Source of the DNA: Alphaproteobacteria bacterium | Lineage (GTDB): Bacteria; Pseudomonadota; Alphaproteobacteria; Caulobacterales; Caulobacteraceae | Direction of reading: 5' to 3' | Assembly (NCBI GenBank): GCA_018826515.1 | Contig: JAHKAM010000011.1 | Span: forward strand, 35,284-99,283 | Length of the DNA stretch: 64,000 nucleotides | In this document: piece after piece, positions 1 to 7,429 of the stretch | Position numbering within the stretch: position 1 is the stretch's first letter | How the letters are laid out: every line of letters starts with the position of its first letter | Notes under the pieces: model-generated | What the model was told of the DNA's origin: nothing | Seen by the model: the letters and a program-made list of their open reading frames with translations, nothing else | Database searches by the model: none | Position numbers and translations under genes: made by a program

Positions 1-1188
1 GGGCATGCGGGCGGGACGGCCGCCGCCCTGCTTCGCCAGTACGGGCATGAGGGGCCGATTGTGCTGGCTGGGGAGGAGCCGGCGGCGCCCTATCAGCGGC
101 CGCCCCTGTCCAAGGCCTGGCTGAAGGGCGAGGCGGATCTGGAAGCGCTGCTGCTCCGGCCCGAGGTCTTCTACGCCGAGCACGATATCGAACTGCGCAC
201 CGGCGTGACGGCGACGGCGATTGATGCGGCCGGGCGAACCGTCACCTTCGCGGACGGGACGGTCGAAACATATGACGCCCTGGTTCTGGCCACGGGATCG
301 ACGGCGCGGAAGCTGGCGATTCCGGGGGCGGACCGGCCGGACCTGCTGGAGCTGCGCACCCTGGCGGACGCGGAACAACTGAAGGCGGCGCTGGGGCCGG
401 GCAAGCGACTGGCGGTGGTCGGCGGCGGTTACGTGGGGCTGGAGGCGGCGGCCTCGGCGCGGGCGCTGGGCGCGGAGGCGGTGGTCATCGAGCGAATGGA
501 CCGGGTGCTGGCACGGGTGGCGTCGGAGACCCTGTCGGCTTTCTTCGCCGCCCATCATCGCAGCCACGGGGTGGAGGTGCTGACCTCCGCCGAGGTGACG
601 GGGTTCGAGGACGGCGGCGTGCGGCTGGGCGACGGGCGGCTGATCAAGGCGGACGCCGTGCTGGTCGGGGTCGGGGCGCTGGCCTGTGACGGGCTGGCGC
701 GGACGGCGGGACTGGCATGCGAAAACGGGGTGGTGGTCGATGAGACGGCGCGGACCTCGGACCCCGCCATCTGGGCGATCGGCGACATGACCTTCCGTCC
801 GATCCCGGCCCACGGCGGTCGGCGGCATCGGCTGGAGAGCGTGCCCAATGCGCTGGAACAGGCGAAGCAGGCGGCGGCGGCGATCACCGGCCGGGCTCCG
901 CCCACGCCAGAAGTTCCGTGGTTCTGGTCCGACCAGTATGAGATCAAGCTGCAGATCGCCGGCCTGCCCGACGGCGCGGATCGTCAGGTGGTGCGCGGCG
1001 ATGTCGAGGGCGGCGCCTTCGCGGTCTTCCATCTGGCCGGCGACCGGATCGTCTGCGTCGAGGCGGTCAACGCACCGGCGGAGTTCATGGCGGGGCGGCA
1101 GATGATCTTGCGGGCACAGGCGGTGGATCCCGAGCGGCTGGCCGACCGGTCCGTCTCGATGAAGGAAGTCGCGGCGGCTCAGGCCTGA
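1..1188 (+). CDS. FAD-dependent NAD(P)H:ferredoxin reductase, 5'-truncated by window edge
   Basis: The reading frame is open from base 1, and the first codons give [11 protein letters not shown], the tail of the N-terminal GxGxxG FAD-binding fold, so the true start lies before the window. The protein resembles ferredoxin/rubredoxin reductases that pass electrons from NAD(P)H to a ferredoxin, often for a P450 or ring-hydroxylating oxygenase. A second dinucleotide-binding motif ([12 protein letters not shown]) is the NAD(P)H site, and [10 protein letters not shown] is the conserved C-terminal FAD contact. A reductase C-terminal domain follows ([17 protein letters not shown]). It converges on the EAL gene and the two ends overlap by 10 bases. 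Its ferredoxin partner is not visible here. The family call is firm; the physiological partner is unknown. Confidence 0.9.
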   Translation, partial: GHAGGTAAALLRQYGHEGPIVLAGEEPAAPYQRPPLSKAWLKGEADLEALLLRPEVFYAEHDIELRTGVTATAIDAAGRTVTFADGTVETYDALVLATGSTARKLAIPGADRPDLLELRTLADAEQLKAALGPGKRLAVVGGGYVGLEAAASARALGAEAVVIERMDRVLARVASETLSAFFAAHHRSHGVEVLTSAEVTGFEDGGVRLGDGRLIKADAVLVGVGALACDGLARTAGLACENGVVVDETARTSDPAIWAIGDMTFRPIPAHGGRRHRLESVPNALEQAKQAAAAITGRAPPTPEVPWFWSDQYEIKLQIAGLPDGADRQVVRGDVEGGAFAVFHLAGDRIVCVEAVNAPAEFMAGRQMILRAQAVDPERLADRSVSMKEVAAAQA

Positions 1189-2534
1189 CGCGCGAGGGTC
1201 AGCTCGGCCGGCGGCGCCGTCAGCTGTTCGGCCAGGGCGGCCAGCGGCACGGGGCGGCCGATCAGATAGCCCTGGGCCATGTCGCAACCCATGCCACGCA
1301 GCAGGGCCAGGGCCGTCGGGGTCTCGACCCCCTCGGCGGTGACCTTCAGGCCCAGGCTGTGGGCCAGGTCGATGGTCGATTTGACCAGCAGGGCGTCCCG
1401 GGAGGACTGGTCGAGGCCCAGGATGAAGCTCTTGTCGATCTTCAGCTCGTCAGCGCGGATCTGTTTCAGATAGGTCAGCGACGACAGGCCTGAACCATAG
1501 TCGTCGAGGGACACCGATATGCCCGCGCCGGCGAACCGCTCAATGATGCGCAGCGCCAGATCAGGGTAGTCCACGACGGCGGTTTCGGTGATCTCGAAAC
1601 ACAGGTCGGCGCTGGAAGCGGCGACCTCCGCGACGGCGAAGTCGGCAAAACTCTCGTCGGACAGCAGCCGGCCCGAGAGGTTGACGGAGACCGTCAGGGC
1701 GTGCCCGGCCGCGGCCAGGACCTTCTGGTCGGCGATGGCTCGGCGGATGGCCCATTCGGTCAGGGGACGGATATGGCCGGTCTCCTCGGCCATGCCGATG
1801 AACAGGTCGGGTGAGACGCAACCGCGTTGCGGATGGGTCCAGCGCATCAGCGCCTCAATGCCGGTTATCCGCCCGGCGCGAAAATCATATTTGGGCTGGT
1901 ACGCCAGCGAGAGTTCGCCGTTGCCCATGGCCGCCATCATCTCGCTGATCAGAGACAGATTGCCGGCCGGGTCTCCGTAGCGTTCAGGATCGAAGGCGGC
2001 GGCCCGCCGACGCGTCGCGCGCGCCTGGTCCAGGGCGATCGAGGCCCGGTCGACCGCGGACGGAACGTTGCGGTTGATCTCTCCCGCGCGGGCGACCCCG
2101 GCGGTCAGGGCGATGTCCACGGGAGCGCCGTTCAGGATCACCGGCGAATGGGCGGCCTCGCAGAGACTGGCGGCCAGGGCGACGGCGGTATCATCGCTAT
2201 CGGCGCTGAAGACCAGCCCGAGGGTCCCGCCTCCGACCCGTGCGACCGGCATTCCGCCGGACAGGGAAGACAGTCGCTGGCCGAGGGTGACGAGCAGCCG
2301 GGCCATGGAATCGTAGCCGATGGCGTTCCTGACCACCTCGAAGCGATCGACGCACAGGAGGATGACGTAGATCCGGCCGGCTCCCGACGCCAGCCGCTCC
2401 AGCGACAGCCGGTTGCCGAGACCGGTTTCCTGATCATGCAGCGCCATATGGGTCAGCCGCGCCTCGCGGTCGCGAAGCGTCCGGGCGGAGTCGGCTGAAA
2501 ACAGCGCCGGCAGGAAAGCAAACGGGCTGCGCAT
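1179..2534 (-). CDS. Cyclic-di-GMP phosphodiesterase with degenerate GGDEF domain and intact EAL domain
   Basis: The 451-residue protein has a GGDEF-like domain at about residues 30-180 and an EAL domain at about 195-440. In the GGDEF domain the signature is GGGTL (about residues 101-105), so the acidic catalytic residues are missing and cyclase activity is unlikely. The EAL domain keeps YQPKYD, EALMRW, the Asn in VSVNLS, FEITET, LDDYGSG, KIDKSFI and AEGVET, which are the metal-binding and catalytic positions, so c-di-GMP hydrolysis to pGpG is predicted. No membrane segment or signal peptide is evident, so it should be cytoplasmic. The degenerate domain may serve as a GTP-responsive regulatory domain, as in Caulobacter PdeA-type proteins; that is inference. 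Confidence 0.88.
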   Translation of the reverse strand: MRSPFAFLPALFSADSARTLRDREARLTHMALHDQETGLGNRLSLERLASGAGRIYVILLCVDRFEVVRNAIGYDSMARLLVTLGQRLSSLSGGMPVARVGGGTLGLVFSADSDDTAVALAASLCEAAHSPVILNGAPVDIALTAGVARAGEINRNVPSAVDRASIALDQARATRRRAAAFDPERYGDPAGNLSLISEMMAAMGNGELSLAYQPKYDFRAGRITGIEALMRWTHPQRGCVSPDLFIGMAEETGHIRPLTEWAIRRAIADQKVLAAAGHALTVSVNLSGRLLSDESFADFAVAEVAASSADLCFEITETAVVDYPDLALRIIERFAGAGISVSLDDYGSGLSSLTYLKQIRADELKIDKSFILGLDQSSRDALLVKSTIDLAHSLGLKVTAEGVETPTALALLRGMGCDMAQGYLIGRPVPLAALAEQLTAPPAELTLARQA

Positions 2535-2614
2535 CGAACCATTGTGCGCCGTGGGGATGAAGCCCGCGTAAACCGGCCAGCGAGGCGCCCAGGCCTGAAC
2601 CCGATGACCCTGCC

Positions 2615-2820
2615 CGACCAGAAATTGACCCGCATCGACACCCTGAGCCGACGCGGCTCCCGGTTGTTGGCGTATTCCGAGCCGTAGGCGACCGGGGTCC
2701 CGTAGGGGCTCAGGCTGACGAAATCCTTGTCCAGAAGGTTGTAGACCCCGGTCGCGGAAGCGCTCCGACCGATGCTCGCCACAGCGACAGCCGGTCCGTG
2801 GCCTGCCAGTTCACGCGGCG
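2615..2820 (-). pseudogene. Frameshifted C-terminal remnant of a TonB-dependent outer-membrane receptor
   Basis: One reverse-strand frame reads [16 protein letters not shown] followed by [17 protein letters not shown], the classic last beta-strands of a TonB-dependent receptor. Just upstream, a different frame reads [12 protein letters not shown], the preceding strand of the same family, so at least one frameshift separates them. No plug domain, signal peptide or remaining barrel is present. It directly follows the flavin-reductase operon, where such operons often carry a siderophore receptor gene. It is best read as the leftover of a deleted receptor. Coordinates are approximate because neither end is defined by a start or stop. 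Confidence 0.7.
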
Positions 2821-2894
2821 TTCAGCCTATGGGCCGGCGTGTCGGTCAGGGGCAGGCCCAGGATGGAATGGCAAGAGCTTGCGAGCGAGTCGCG

Positions 2895-4268
2895 TCAGTA
2901 AACGTCGCGGCGATACCGTCCGGTCTCGATGAGGCCGCGCAGCACATCGGGCCCGAGGGCGACTTCCAGCGCCTCATTCACCCCCTTCGACATGCCTTCG
3001 AGACTGCCGCAGACCAGGATGACGGCGCCCCGCTGGACCCAGGCGCGAAGCGCGTCGGCGTGTTCCGTGACCAACGTCTGGACATACCGCCCGTCCCCGA
3101 CGTCGCGGGAGAAGGTCCGGTCAAGCCGGGCGAGAAGGCCGTCCTCGAGGGCCGCCCGGAGTTCGGCGTCGAGGAAGGCGTCATGGGCGCGGGTGCGTTC
3201 GCCGAACATCAGCCAGGTCTCGCCCGAAGCCCCGGCGCGGGCCTTCCAGTGGGCGCGGAGGCCCGCCAGGCCGGTGCCGTTGCCGATCAGGATCAGGGGC
3301 GTCATCGGGGACGGGCCATGAAAGCTGCGGTTGGTGCGGATGCGCATCGCGACCTCGCTTCCGGGAGCGAGGCCGTGCGTCAGCCAGCCGGAGGCCAGTC
3401 CGGTCGTCCCGTCCGGGCGATGCATCAGGCGGACAATGAATTCGGCGCGGCCGTCGCCGGGCAGGGAGGCCACGGAATATTCGCGGCTGCCGGGCTCGGG
3501 CTGATCTGCGACCGCGGGCAGACCGATCTCGGCGATGTCGCCGGCGACCCAGACCGGCGCATGGTCCACGGGTTCGAAAGCCATCAGCCAGGCCTCGCCG
3601 CCCGGACTGCCGGGGTTCAGATGGGTCCGCTCGACCAGCCGCCAGCGGTCGAAGGCCGGGGGCGTCCAGTCAGGCTGAACCGTGGAGCCGGTGAGGGAGG
3701 CCAGCTGATGCTGCCAATGGCGAACGGCGCCGGCATCGCCGTCATCGACCTCGACCCGGTCGAACAGGGGCTGCGCGCCCGAACGCTGCAGCCAGCCGTC
3801 CAGCGCCCGTCCGAAGCCACAGAAATCGGCATAGGTCCGGTCGCCCAGCGCCAGCAGGCCGTAGGTGAGGCCGCTGAGGTCGGCGGGCGCCGACATCGAC
3901 TGGCGCACGAACCGCGACACGGCGTCCGGCGCATCCCCCTCGCCGGTGGTGGAGGCGACGATCAGCAAGCGTCCGGCGACCCTGAGTTCAGCCAGTTCGA
4001 GATCGCCCAGAAGCGCCACGCGGGCGGGGACGCCGGCGTCGGACAGGCTGCGGGCCGTCATCCAGGCCAGTTCTTCGGCGAGGCCGGTCTGGCTGGCGAA
4101 GGCCACCACTAAGGCGGGGGCGTCCTGTGCGCCGGGCGCCAGGGCGGCGGCGCGGGCGGCCGCGACGCGCCGGGCGCGGACCTGTGACCACCGCACCAGG
4201 ACGATGACCAGCAGCCACAGGACGACCGCCAGCCCCGCCCAGAACCAGCGCACCGGGTCGTGGGTCAC
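2895..4268 (-). CDS. Membrane-anchored flavodoxin/NADPH-flavin reductase (sulfite reductase flavoprotein alpha-like)
   Basis: The 457-residue protein has one N-terminal membrane helix (about residues 6-27), an FMN-binding flavodoxin domain (FASQTGLAEELAWMTA, then IVASTTGEGDAP), and a FAD/NADPH reductase module with REYSVASLPGDG, LIGNGTGLAGLRAHW and the CysJ-like ending GRYRRDVY. It should oxidise NADPH in the cytoplasm and deliver electrons at the inner membrane. The GTG start at 4268 is chosen because it overlaps the apbE stop as GTGA; an open frame runs further upstream but only antisense-like sequence lies there. It is the last gene of the PepSY-DUF2271-DUF4198-apbE operon, so the likely acceptor is the periplasmic flavin or metal-reduction module rather than sulfite. 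Confidence 0.85.
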   Translation of the reverse strand: MTHDPVRWFWAGLAVVLWLLVIVLVRWSQVRARRVAAARAAALAPGAQDAPALVVAFASQTGLAEELAWMTARSLSDAGVPARVALLGDLELAELRVAGRLLIVASTTGEGDAPDAVSRFVRQSMSAPADLSGLTYGLLALGDRTYADFCGFGRALDGWLQRSGAQPLFDRVEVDDGDAGAVRHWQHQLASLTGSTVQPDWTPPAFDRWRLVERTHLNPGSPGGEAWLMAFEPVDHAPVWVAGDIAEIGLPAVADQPEPGSREYSVASLPGDGRAEFIVRLMHRPDGTTGLASGWLTHGLAPGSEVAMRIRTNRSFHGPSPMTPLILIGNGTGLAGLRAHWKARAGASGETWLMFGERTRAHDAFLDAELRAALEDGLLARLDRTFSRDVGDGRYVQTLVTEHADALRAWVQRGAVILVCGSLEGMSKGVNEALEVALGPDVLRGLIETGRYRRDVY

Positions 4269-5314
4269 GCGCCCTCGGACAACATGGCGGTGAAGGCGGG
4301 GGTGACGGTCTCGGTCAGGCCGTTCCCGGATCGGACGACAAAGGCGGCGGCGATGTTCATCGCCCCGGCGAAGGCCGGACCTTCCTCGGGACCCATGACG
4401 GTCAGGGCCGTGGCCATGGCGTCGGCGTACATCGCCGTCTCGGCCAGGACGGTGACGGAGGCGACGCCGTTCTCGATCGGCCGACCGGTGCGGCCGTCGA
4501 TCGTGTGGCTGTAGGTCTGGCCATAGACCTCGAAATTGCGCACCCAGTCGCCCGAGGTGGCGCAGGCCATATCGAACAGGGCGGCCACGGCGCGCGGACC
4601 CGGCGCGCCGGGGGCCTGTCGCAGTTCCGCCCACCAGGGCATGCCGTCCGGCTTGACGCCCGCGCCGCGCAGTTCGCCGCCGATTTCGACCAGATGATGG
4701 GTCGCGCCCATGGCGGTCAGCCGTTCAGAGACCCGATCGACGGCGTGGCCCTTGGCGATGCCTGACAGGTCCAGCTTGACCCCGCCCAGCTGCTGAACGG
4801 CACGGGCCTCGCGGTTGAAGCGGAGCATGCCCCAGCCGGTCACGGCGCGGGCGGCGGCGATCTCGTCCTCGAACGGCACGGTGGGGCCGGTCCCGAAGGC
4901 ATTGAGCGGACGCGGTCCGGGCGGGCCGAATCCCCACAGATCGACCAGGGCCCCCAGGGTGGGATCGACCGCGCCATTGGTGTCGTCGGCCAGGTCCATG
5001 GCCGCGTTCAGCAGGGTCCAGAACGGCTCGGACACGGCCCAGAAGCCGGGCGGGGCGGCGTTGAGGCGCGACAGCTCGGATCGTGGGTCCCAGTGGCTGA
5101 ACAGGGCGATGATGCCCGCCAATTCGGACTCGATGGCCGACTGGAAGGCGGTGCGGTCGAGCGCCGGCGGCGCGACCAGCCGCACCGCCCAGGTCGTGCC
5201 CATGGTCTCGCCGGCGAAGTCCCAGATGTGAGGCCCCGGCGGCGGGGAGGGTTTGCGTCCGTGGGTGGGGATCAGGACGCGGTTGTCCGGGCGCGGCCTC
5301 GCGTCCCCGCCCAC
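4265..5314 (-). CDS. apbE: ApbE-family FAD:protein FMN transferase
   Basis: ApbE enzymes use FAD and Mg2+ to attach FMN covalently to Ser/Thr in exported proteins. The protein shows ETMGTTWAVRL, FSHWDPRSELSRLNA, the VKLDLSGIAKGHAVD motif, EIGGELRGAG, YSHTIDGRTGRP and a C-terminal MYADAMATAL segment that matches the metal-binding region. No signal peptide is obvious at the GTG start at 5314. The frame continues upstream to a CTG codon that overlaps the DUF4198 stop, so the real start could be slightly earlier. The obvious substrate is the DUF2271 protein in the same operon, which carries a flavinylation-like sequence (DGISSAT). Confidence 0.93.
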   Translation of the reverse strand: MGGDARPRPDNRVLIPTHGRKPSPPPGPHIWDFAGETMGTTWAVRLVAPPALDRTAFQSAIESELAGIIALFSHWDPRSELSRLNAAPPGFWAVSEPFWTLLNAAMDLADDTNGAVDPTLGALVDLWGFGPPGPRPLNAFGTGPTVPFEDEIAAARAVTGWGMLRFNREARAVQQLGGVKLDLSGIAKGHAVDRVSERLTAMGATHHLVEIGGELRGAGVKPDGMPWWAELRQAPGAPGPRAVAALFDMACATSGDWVRNFEVYGQTYSHTIDGRTGRPIENGVASVTVLAETAMYADAMATALTVMGPEEGPAFAGAMNIAAAFVVRSGNGLTETVTPAFTAMLSEGA

Positions 5315-5361
5315 GATCAGCGGGGGAGGGGCCTTGCGGGCCGGTCCGGAGCCGTGGTCGG

Positions 5362-6162
5362 TCAGGGCAGCACTTCCACGACGCCGTTGTACTGGGCGTT
5401 GGAGGCCAGCCGGTCGGCCGAGGCGGGCGTGCGGACCGAGGCGTTCATCCAGTACATGCCGGGCTCCGGCCAGGTGACGGTGAAGGCGCCGTCGGCGCCG
5501 GTGGTGACGGTGATCTCTTCGGGGTTGTCACGGTAGCGCGTGCCGCCGCGGGCGATGGTGACCTCCAGTCCGGCAGCGGGCTGGCCGTCGCGCAACAGTT
5601 TGAAGGTCGCGGCCTCGCCGGCGACCAGGTCGTTCGGATGGCTGACAGGCGCGAGTTCAATGCCTTCGCCGGTCGGCGCGAGGGCGTCGACCGAGGGCGC
5701 GCCGAGGGTGACGAAGGTTTCGATCCGGCTGGCGCTGCGGGTGGCGACCACCTCGGTAGCGTCCGCCGGAATGTTGGCGGCCATGTCCGCCTCGGCGCCG
5801 CGCCAGCGCCTGGTCTCGCTGCCCTGTTTGTAGCTGACGATGACCCCGCCCATGACATTGGCCACGCGATAGGTGCCCGGCTGGGTCAGGCGGAGGTCAA
5901 AGGACGACCGGTAGCGGGCCCGGTGCAGGTTCTCCGGCGCGAGGGTCGAGCCGTCGGGTCCGGTGATGATCAGGCCGGCCAGGTTCATGGCCGCATGGTC
6001 GGCGATGAAGACTCCGTTGGACATCCCGGCGTCAAAGCCGACCCAGGCTTCCGCGCCGGACAGGACGGTGGCGGTCGGGGCCAGCCAGGCGCGGTGGGCC
6101 TGCGCCGACATGGGCAGGGCCAGGGTGGCGAGGGCGGCGAGGATGGCGAGCGACTTCTTCAT
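5362..6162 (-). CDS. Secreted DUF4198 protein (metal-uptake-associated periplasmic protein)
   Basis: The 266-residue protein has a signal peptide (MKKSLAILAALATLALPMSA, then QAHRAWLAP), with a His right after the predicted cleavage site, as is common in DUF4198 proteins. It is predicted to be periplasmic and built of beta-sandwich domains; the C-terminal part (EPGMYWMNASVR) resembles the carboxypeptidase-regulatory-like fold. The ATG at 6162 is preferred over a TTG at 6171 because an AAGGA ribosome site lies about 9 bases before it. DUF4198 proteins often sit beside TonB receptors and PepSY proteins and are thought to help metal or siderophore handling; no biochemical role is certain. Confidence 0.8.
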   Translation of the reverse strand: MKKSLAILAALATLALPMSAQAHRAWLAPTATVLSGAEAWVGFDAGMSNGVFIADHAAMNLAGLIITGPDGSTLAPENLHRARYRSSFDLRLTQPGTYRVANVMGGVIVSYKQGSETRRWRGAEADMAANIPADATEVVATRSASRIETFVTLGAPSVDALAPTGEGIELAPVSHPNDLVAGEAATFKLLRDGQPAAGLEVTIARGGTRYRDNPEEITVTTGADGAFTVTWPEPGMYWMNASVRTPASADRLASNAQYNGVVEVLP

Positions 6163-6174
6163 GGCGATCAATCC

Positions 6175-6681
6175 TTAGCGGGTGACGGTGACGCGCACGG
6201 CGCCGAGTTCGGTGGAGCCGGACGCCGACCCGGCGTTGGCGGCGCCCCAGCGGAAGGGCACGCGCACGGCCTCGCGTCCGCCCAGTTCGCGGGCGGCCTC
6301 GACGACCATGACATAGTCGCCGGCGGGCAGGTTCGACAGTCGGGCGCCGGGCACGGTGACGGCGTGGCGGCCGGGCGCCTTGGTGGCGCTGGAGATACCG
6401 TCGGCGGGCATTGTCATCGCCCGACCGCCGCGACGCCACCAGGTGCGCATGTCCTTCAGCCAGTCCTTGCCCTCGGCGACGTTGGAAACCTCGTACCAGA
6501 CGGCCAGGGTCCGCACGGCGGTCTGGTCCGGGCGCTCGATCCAGACGGCGACATAGGGCCGGTGGTAGGCGGCGACCGACAGGCGCGGGATTTCCACCGA
6601 GACGGCCAGATCAGCGGCGAGCGCAGGCGCGGCGATAGCGCTGAGGGCCGCGGCGGAAAGGGCGAGGGAAGGCGTGCGCAT
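6175..6681 (-). CDS. Secreted DUF2271 protein, probable flavinylated periplasmic electron carrier
   Basis: The 168-residue protein has a signal peptide ending near ALAADL. Its core is a DUF2271 beta-sandwich (YVAVWIERPDQTAVRTLAVWY). Around residues 94-100 it carries DGISSAT, which closely matches the DxxSGAT-type motif where ApbE attaches FMN, with Ser replacing the usual Gly; Thr100 would be the attachment residue. Neighbouring Trp residues (KDWLKDMRTWW) fit a flavin environment. Its stop lies 12 bases before the DUF4198 start, and PepSY ends 9 bases upstream. Periplasmic electron transfer from the PepSY or flavodoxin-reductase proteins to a metal complex is inferred, not shown. Confidence 0.78.
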   Translation of the reverse strand: MRTPSLALSAAALSAIAAPALAADLAVSVEIPRLSVAAYHRPYVAVWIERPDQTAVRTLAVWYEVSNVAEGKDWLKDMRTWWRRGGRAMTMPADGISSATKAPGRHAVTVPGARLSNLPAGDYVMVVEAARELGGREAVRVPFRWGAANAGSASGSTELGAVRVTVTR

Positions 6682-6690
6682 GGCGACTCG

Positions 6691-7353
6691 TCAGTGAATG
6701 AACAGGATTGCGATGATGACCGGGATCAACAGGCCGAGCCCCAGCAGGGGCCAGGTCGACGGCCGCTGGCGGGCGTGCAGCCAGGTCAGGCCGAAGCCGG
6801 TGGCGGCGAAGATGATGCAGGCGACGGCGAAGACGTCGATGAACCAGTACCAGACCGGGCCGGTGTTGCGGCCCTTGTGCAGGTCATTGATGTAGGCGAC
6901 CCAGCCGCGGGTTGTCCGTTCCCGCAGGGCGTCCCCGGTGGCGCGGTCGATGGTCAGCCAACCGTCCCCGCCGGGCTCGGCGAGGGCGACATAGATCTCG
7001 TCGGGCGTGGTCTCGGTCGGTCGGCCGGCGATCTGAACCTCGAACGTCTCTGCCGCCCATCGGGCGACGGCGTCAGGAACCGGATCGGTGGTCTCGGCCG
7101 GAAAGCCCGACAGCCGCGCCAGCAAGGGGGCGGGCAGGGCGCCGGTCTGCTCGACCGTGACCGGCTCGGCCGGGATCTGGGCGGCATGGTTCAGGGTGAT
7201 GCCCGTCACCGCGAACAACAGCAATCCGACGAGACTCACGGCCGCGGATATCCAGTGCCACTGGTGCAGTTGCTTGAGCCAGAACGACCGCTTCGCGTTG
7301 AGCGCGGTCTTCGGCGCCTTGAGCGGCTTGGCGGGAGCGGCGGTTTCGGTCAC
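6691..7353 (-). CDS. PepSY-associated transmembrane protein (FoxB-like iron/siderophore reductase family)
   Basis: The 220-residue protein has one membrane helix at about residues 32-55 with the conserved QLHQWHW segment before it, a periplasmic PepSY-like domain (about 60-160), and two C-terminal helices (about 167-190 and 199-218). His residues at the membrane borders (HQWHW, TLNH, DLHKGRNTG) are typical of this family, some of whose members reduce ferric siderophores at the inner membrane. It is the first gene of the five-gene operon and starts with GTG. A palindrome resembling a Fur site lies 19-35 bases upstream, consistent with iron control. Confidence 0.82.
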   Translation of the reverse strand: MTETAAPAKPLKAPKTALNAKRSFWLKQLHQWHWISAAVSLVGLLLFAVTGITLNHAAQIPAEPVTVEQTGALPAPLLARLSGFPAETTDPVPDAVARWAAETFEVQIAGRPTETTPDEIYVALAEPGGDGWLTIDRATGDALRERTTRGWVAYINDLHKGRNTGPVWYWFIDVFAVACIIFAATGFGLTWLHARQRPSTWPLLGLGLLIPVIIAILFIH

Positions 7354-7371
7354 GCCCGGCTTGTGCCGAAC

Positions 7372-7388
7372 TTGCGAACGATTTGCAA
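7372..7388 (-). promoter_or_regulatory. Fur-like palindromic operator upstream of the PepSY-ApbE operon
   Basis: The 17-base sequence TTGCGAACGATTTGCAA is an imperfect inverted repeat with arms TTGCrAA/TTyGCAA. It lies 19-35 bases before the GTG start of the PepSY gene. Length, symmetry and the TGC/GCA borders resemble iron-responsive boxes of alphaproteobacteria. The operon's content supports iron control. A binding assay or motif search would be needed to separate Fur from another dimeric repressor. Confidence 0.45.
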
Positions 7389-7429
7389 TGGCTGATCTCC
7401 GCCCCGGCCGGTTCGCCGGTTGAGGCGCT

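Noticed and set aside
4269..4634. N-terminal extension of the flavodoxin reductase upstream of the GTG at 4268
   Set aside because: The extra residues are Arg-rich and lie in the apbE coding region in another frame. The GTGA overlap and the membrane helix support the shorter start.
5638..7395. A 585-residue forward frame over the DUF4198/DUF2271/PepSY genes
   Set aside because: It runs antisense to three genes with signal peptides or known domains and shared operon spacing.
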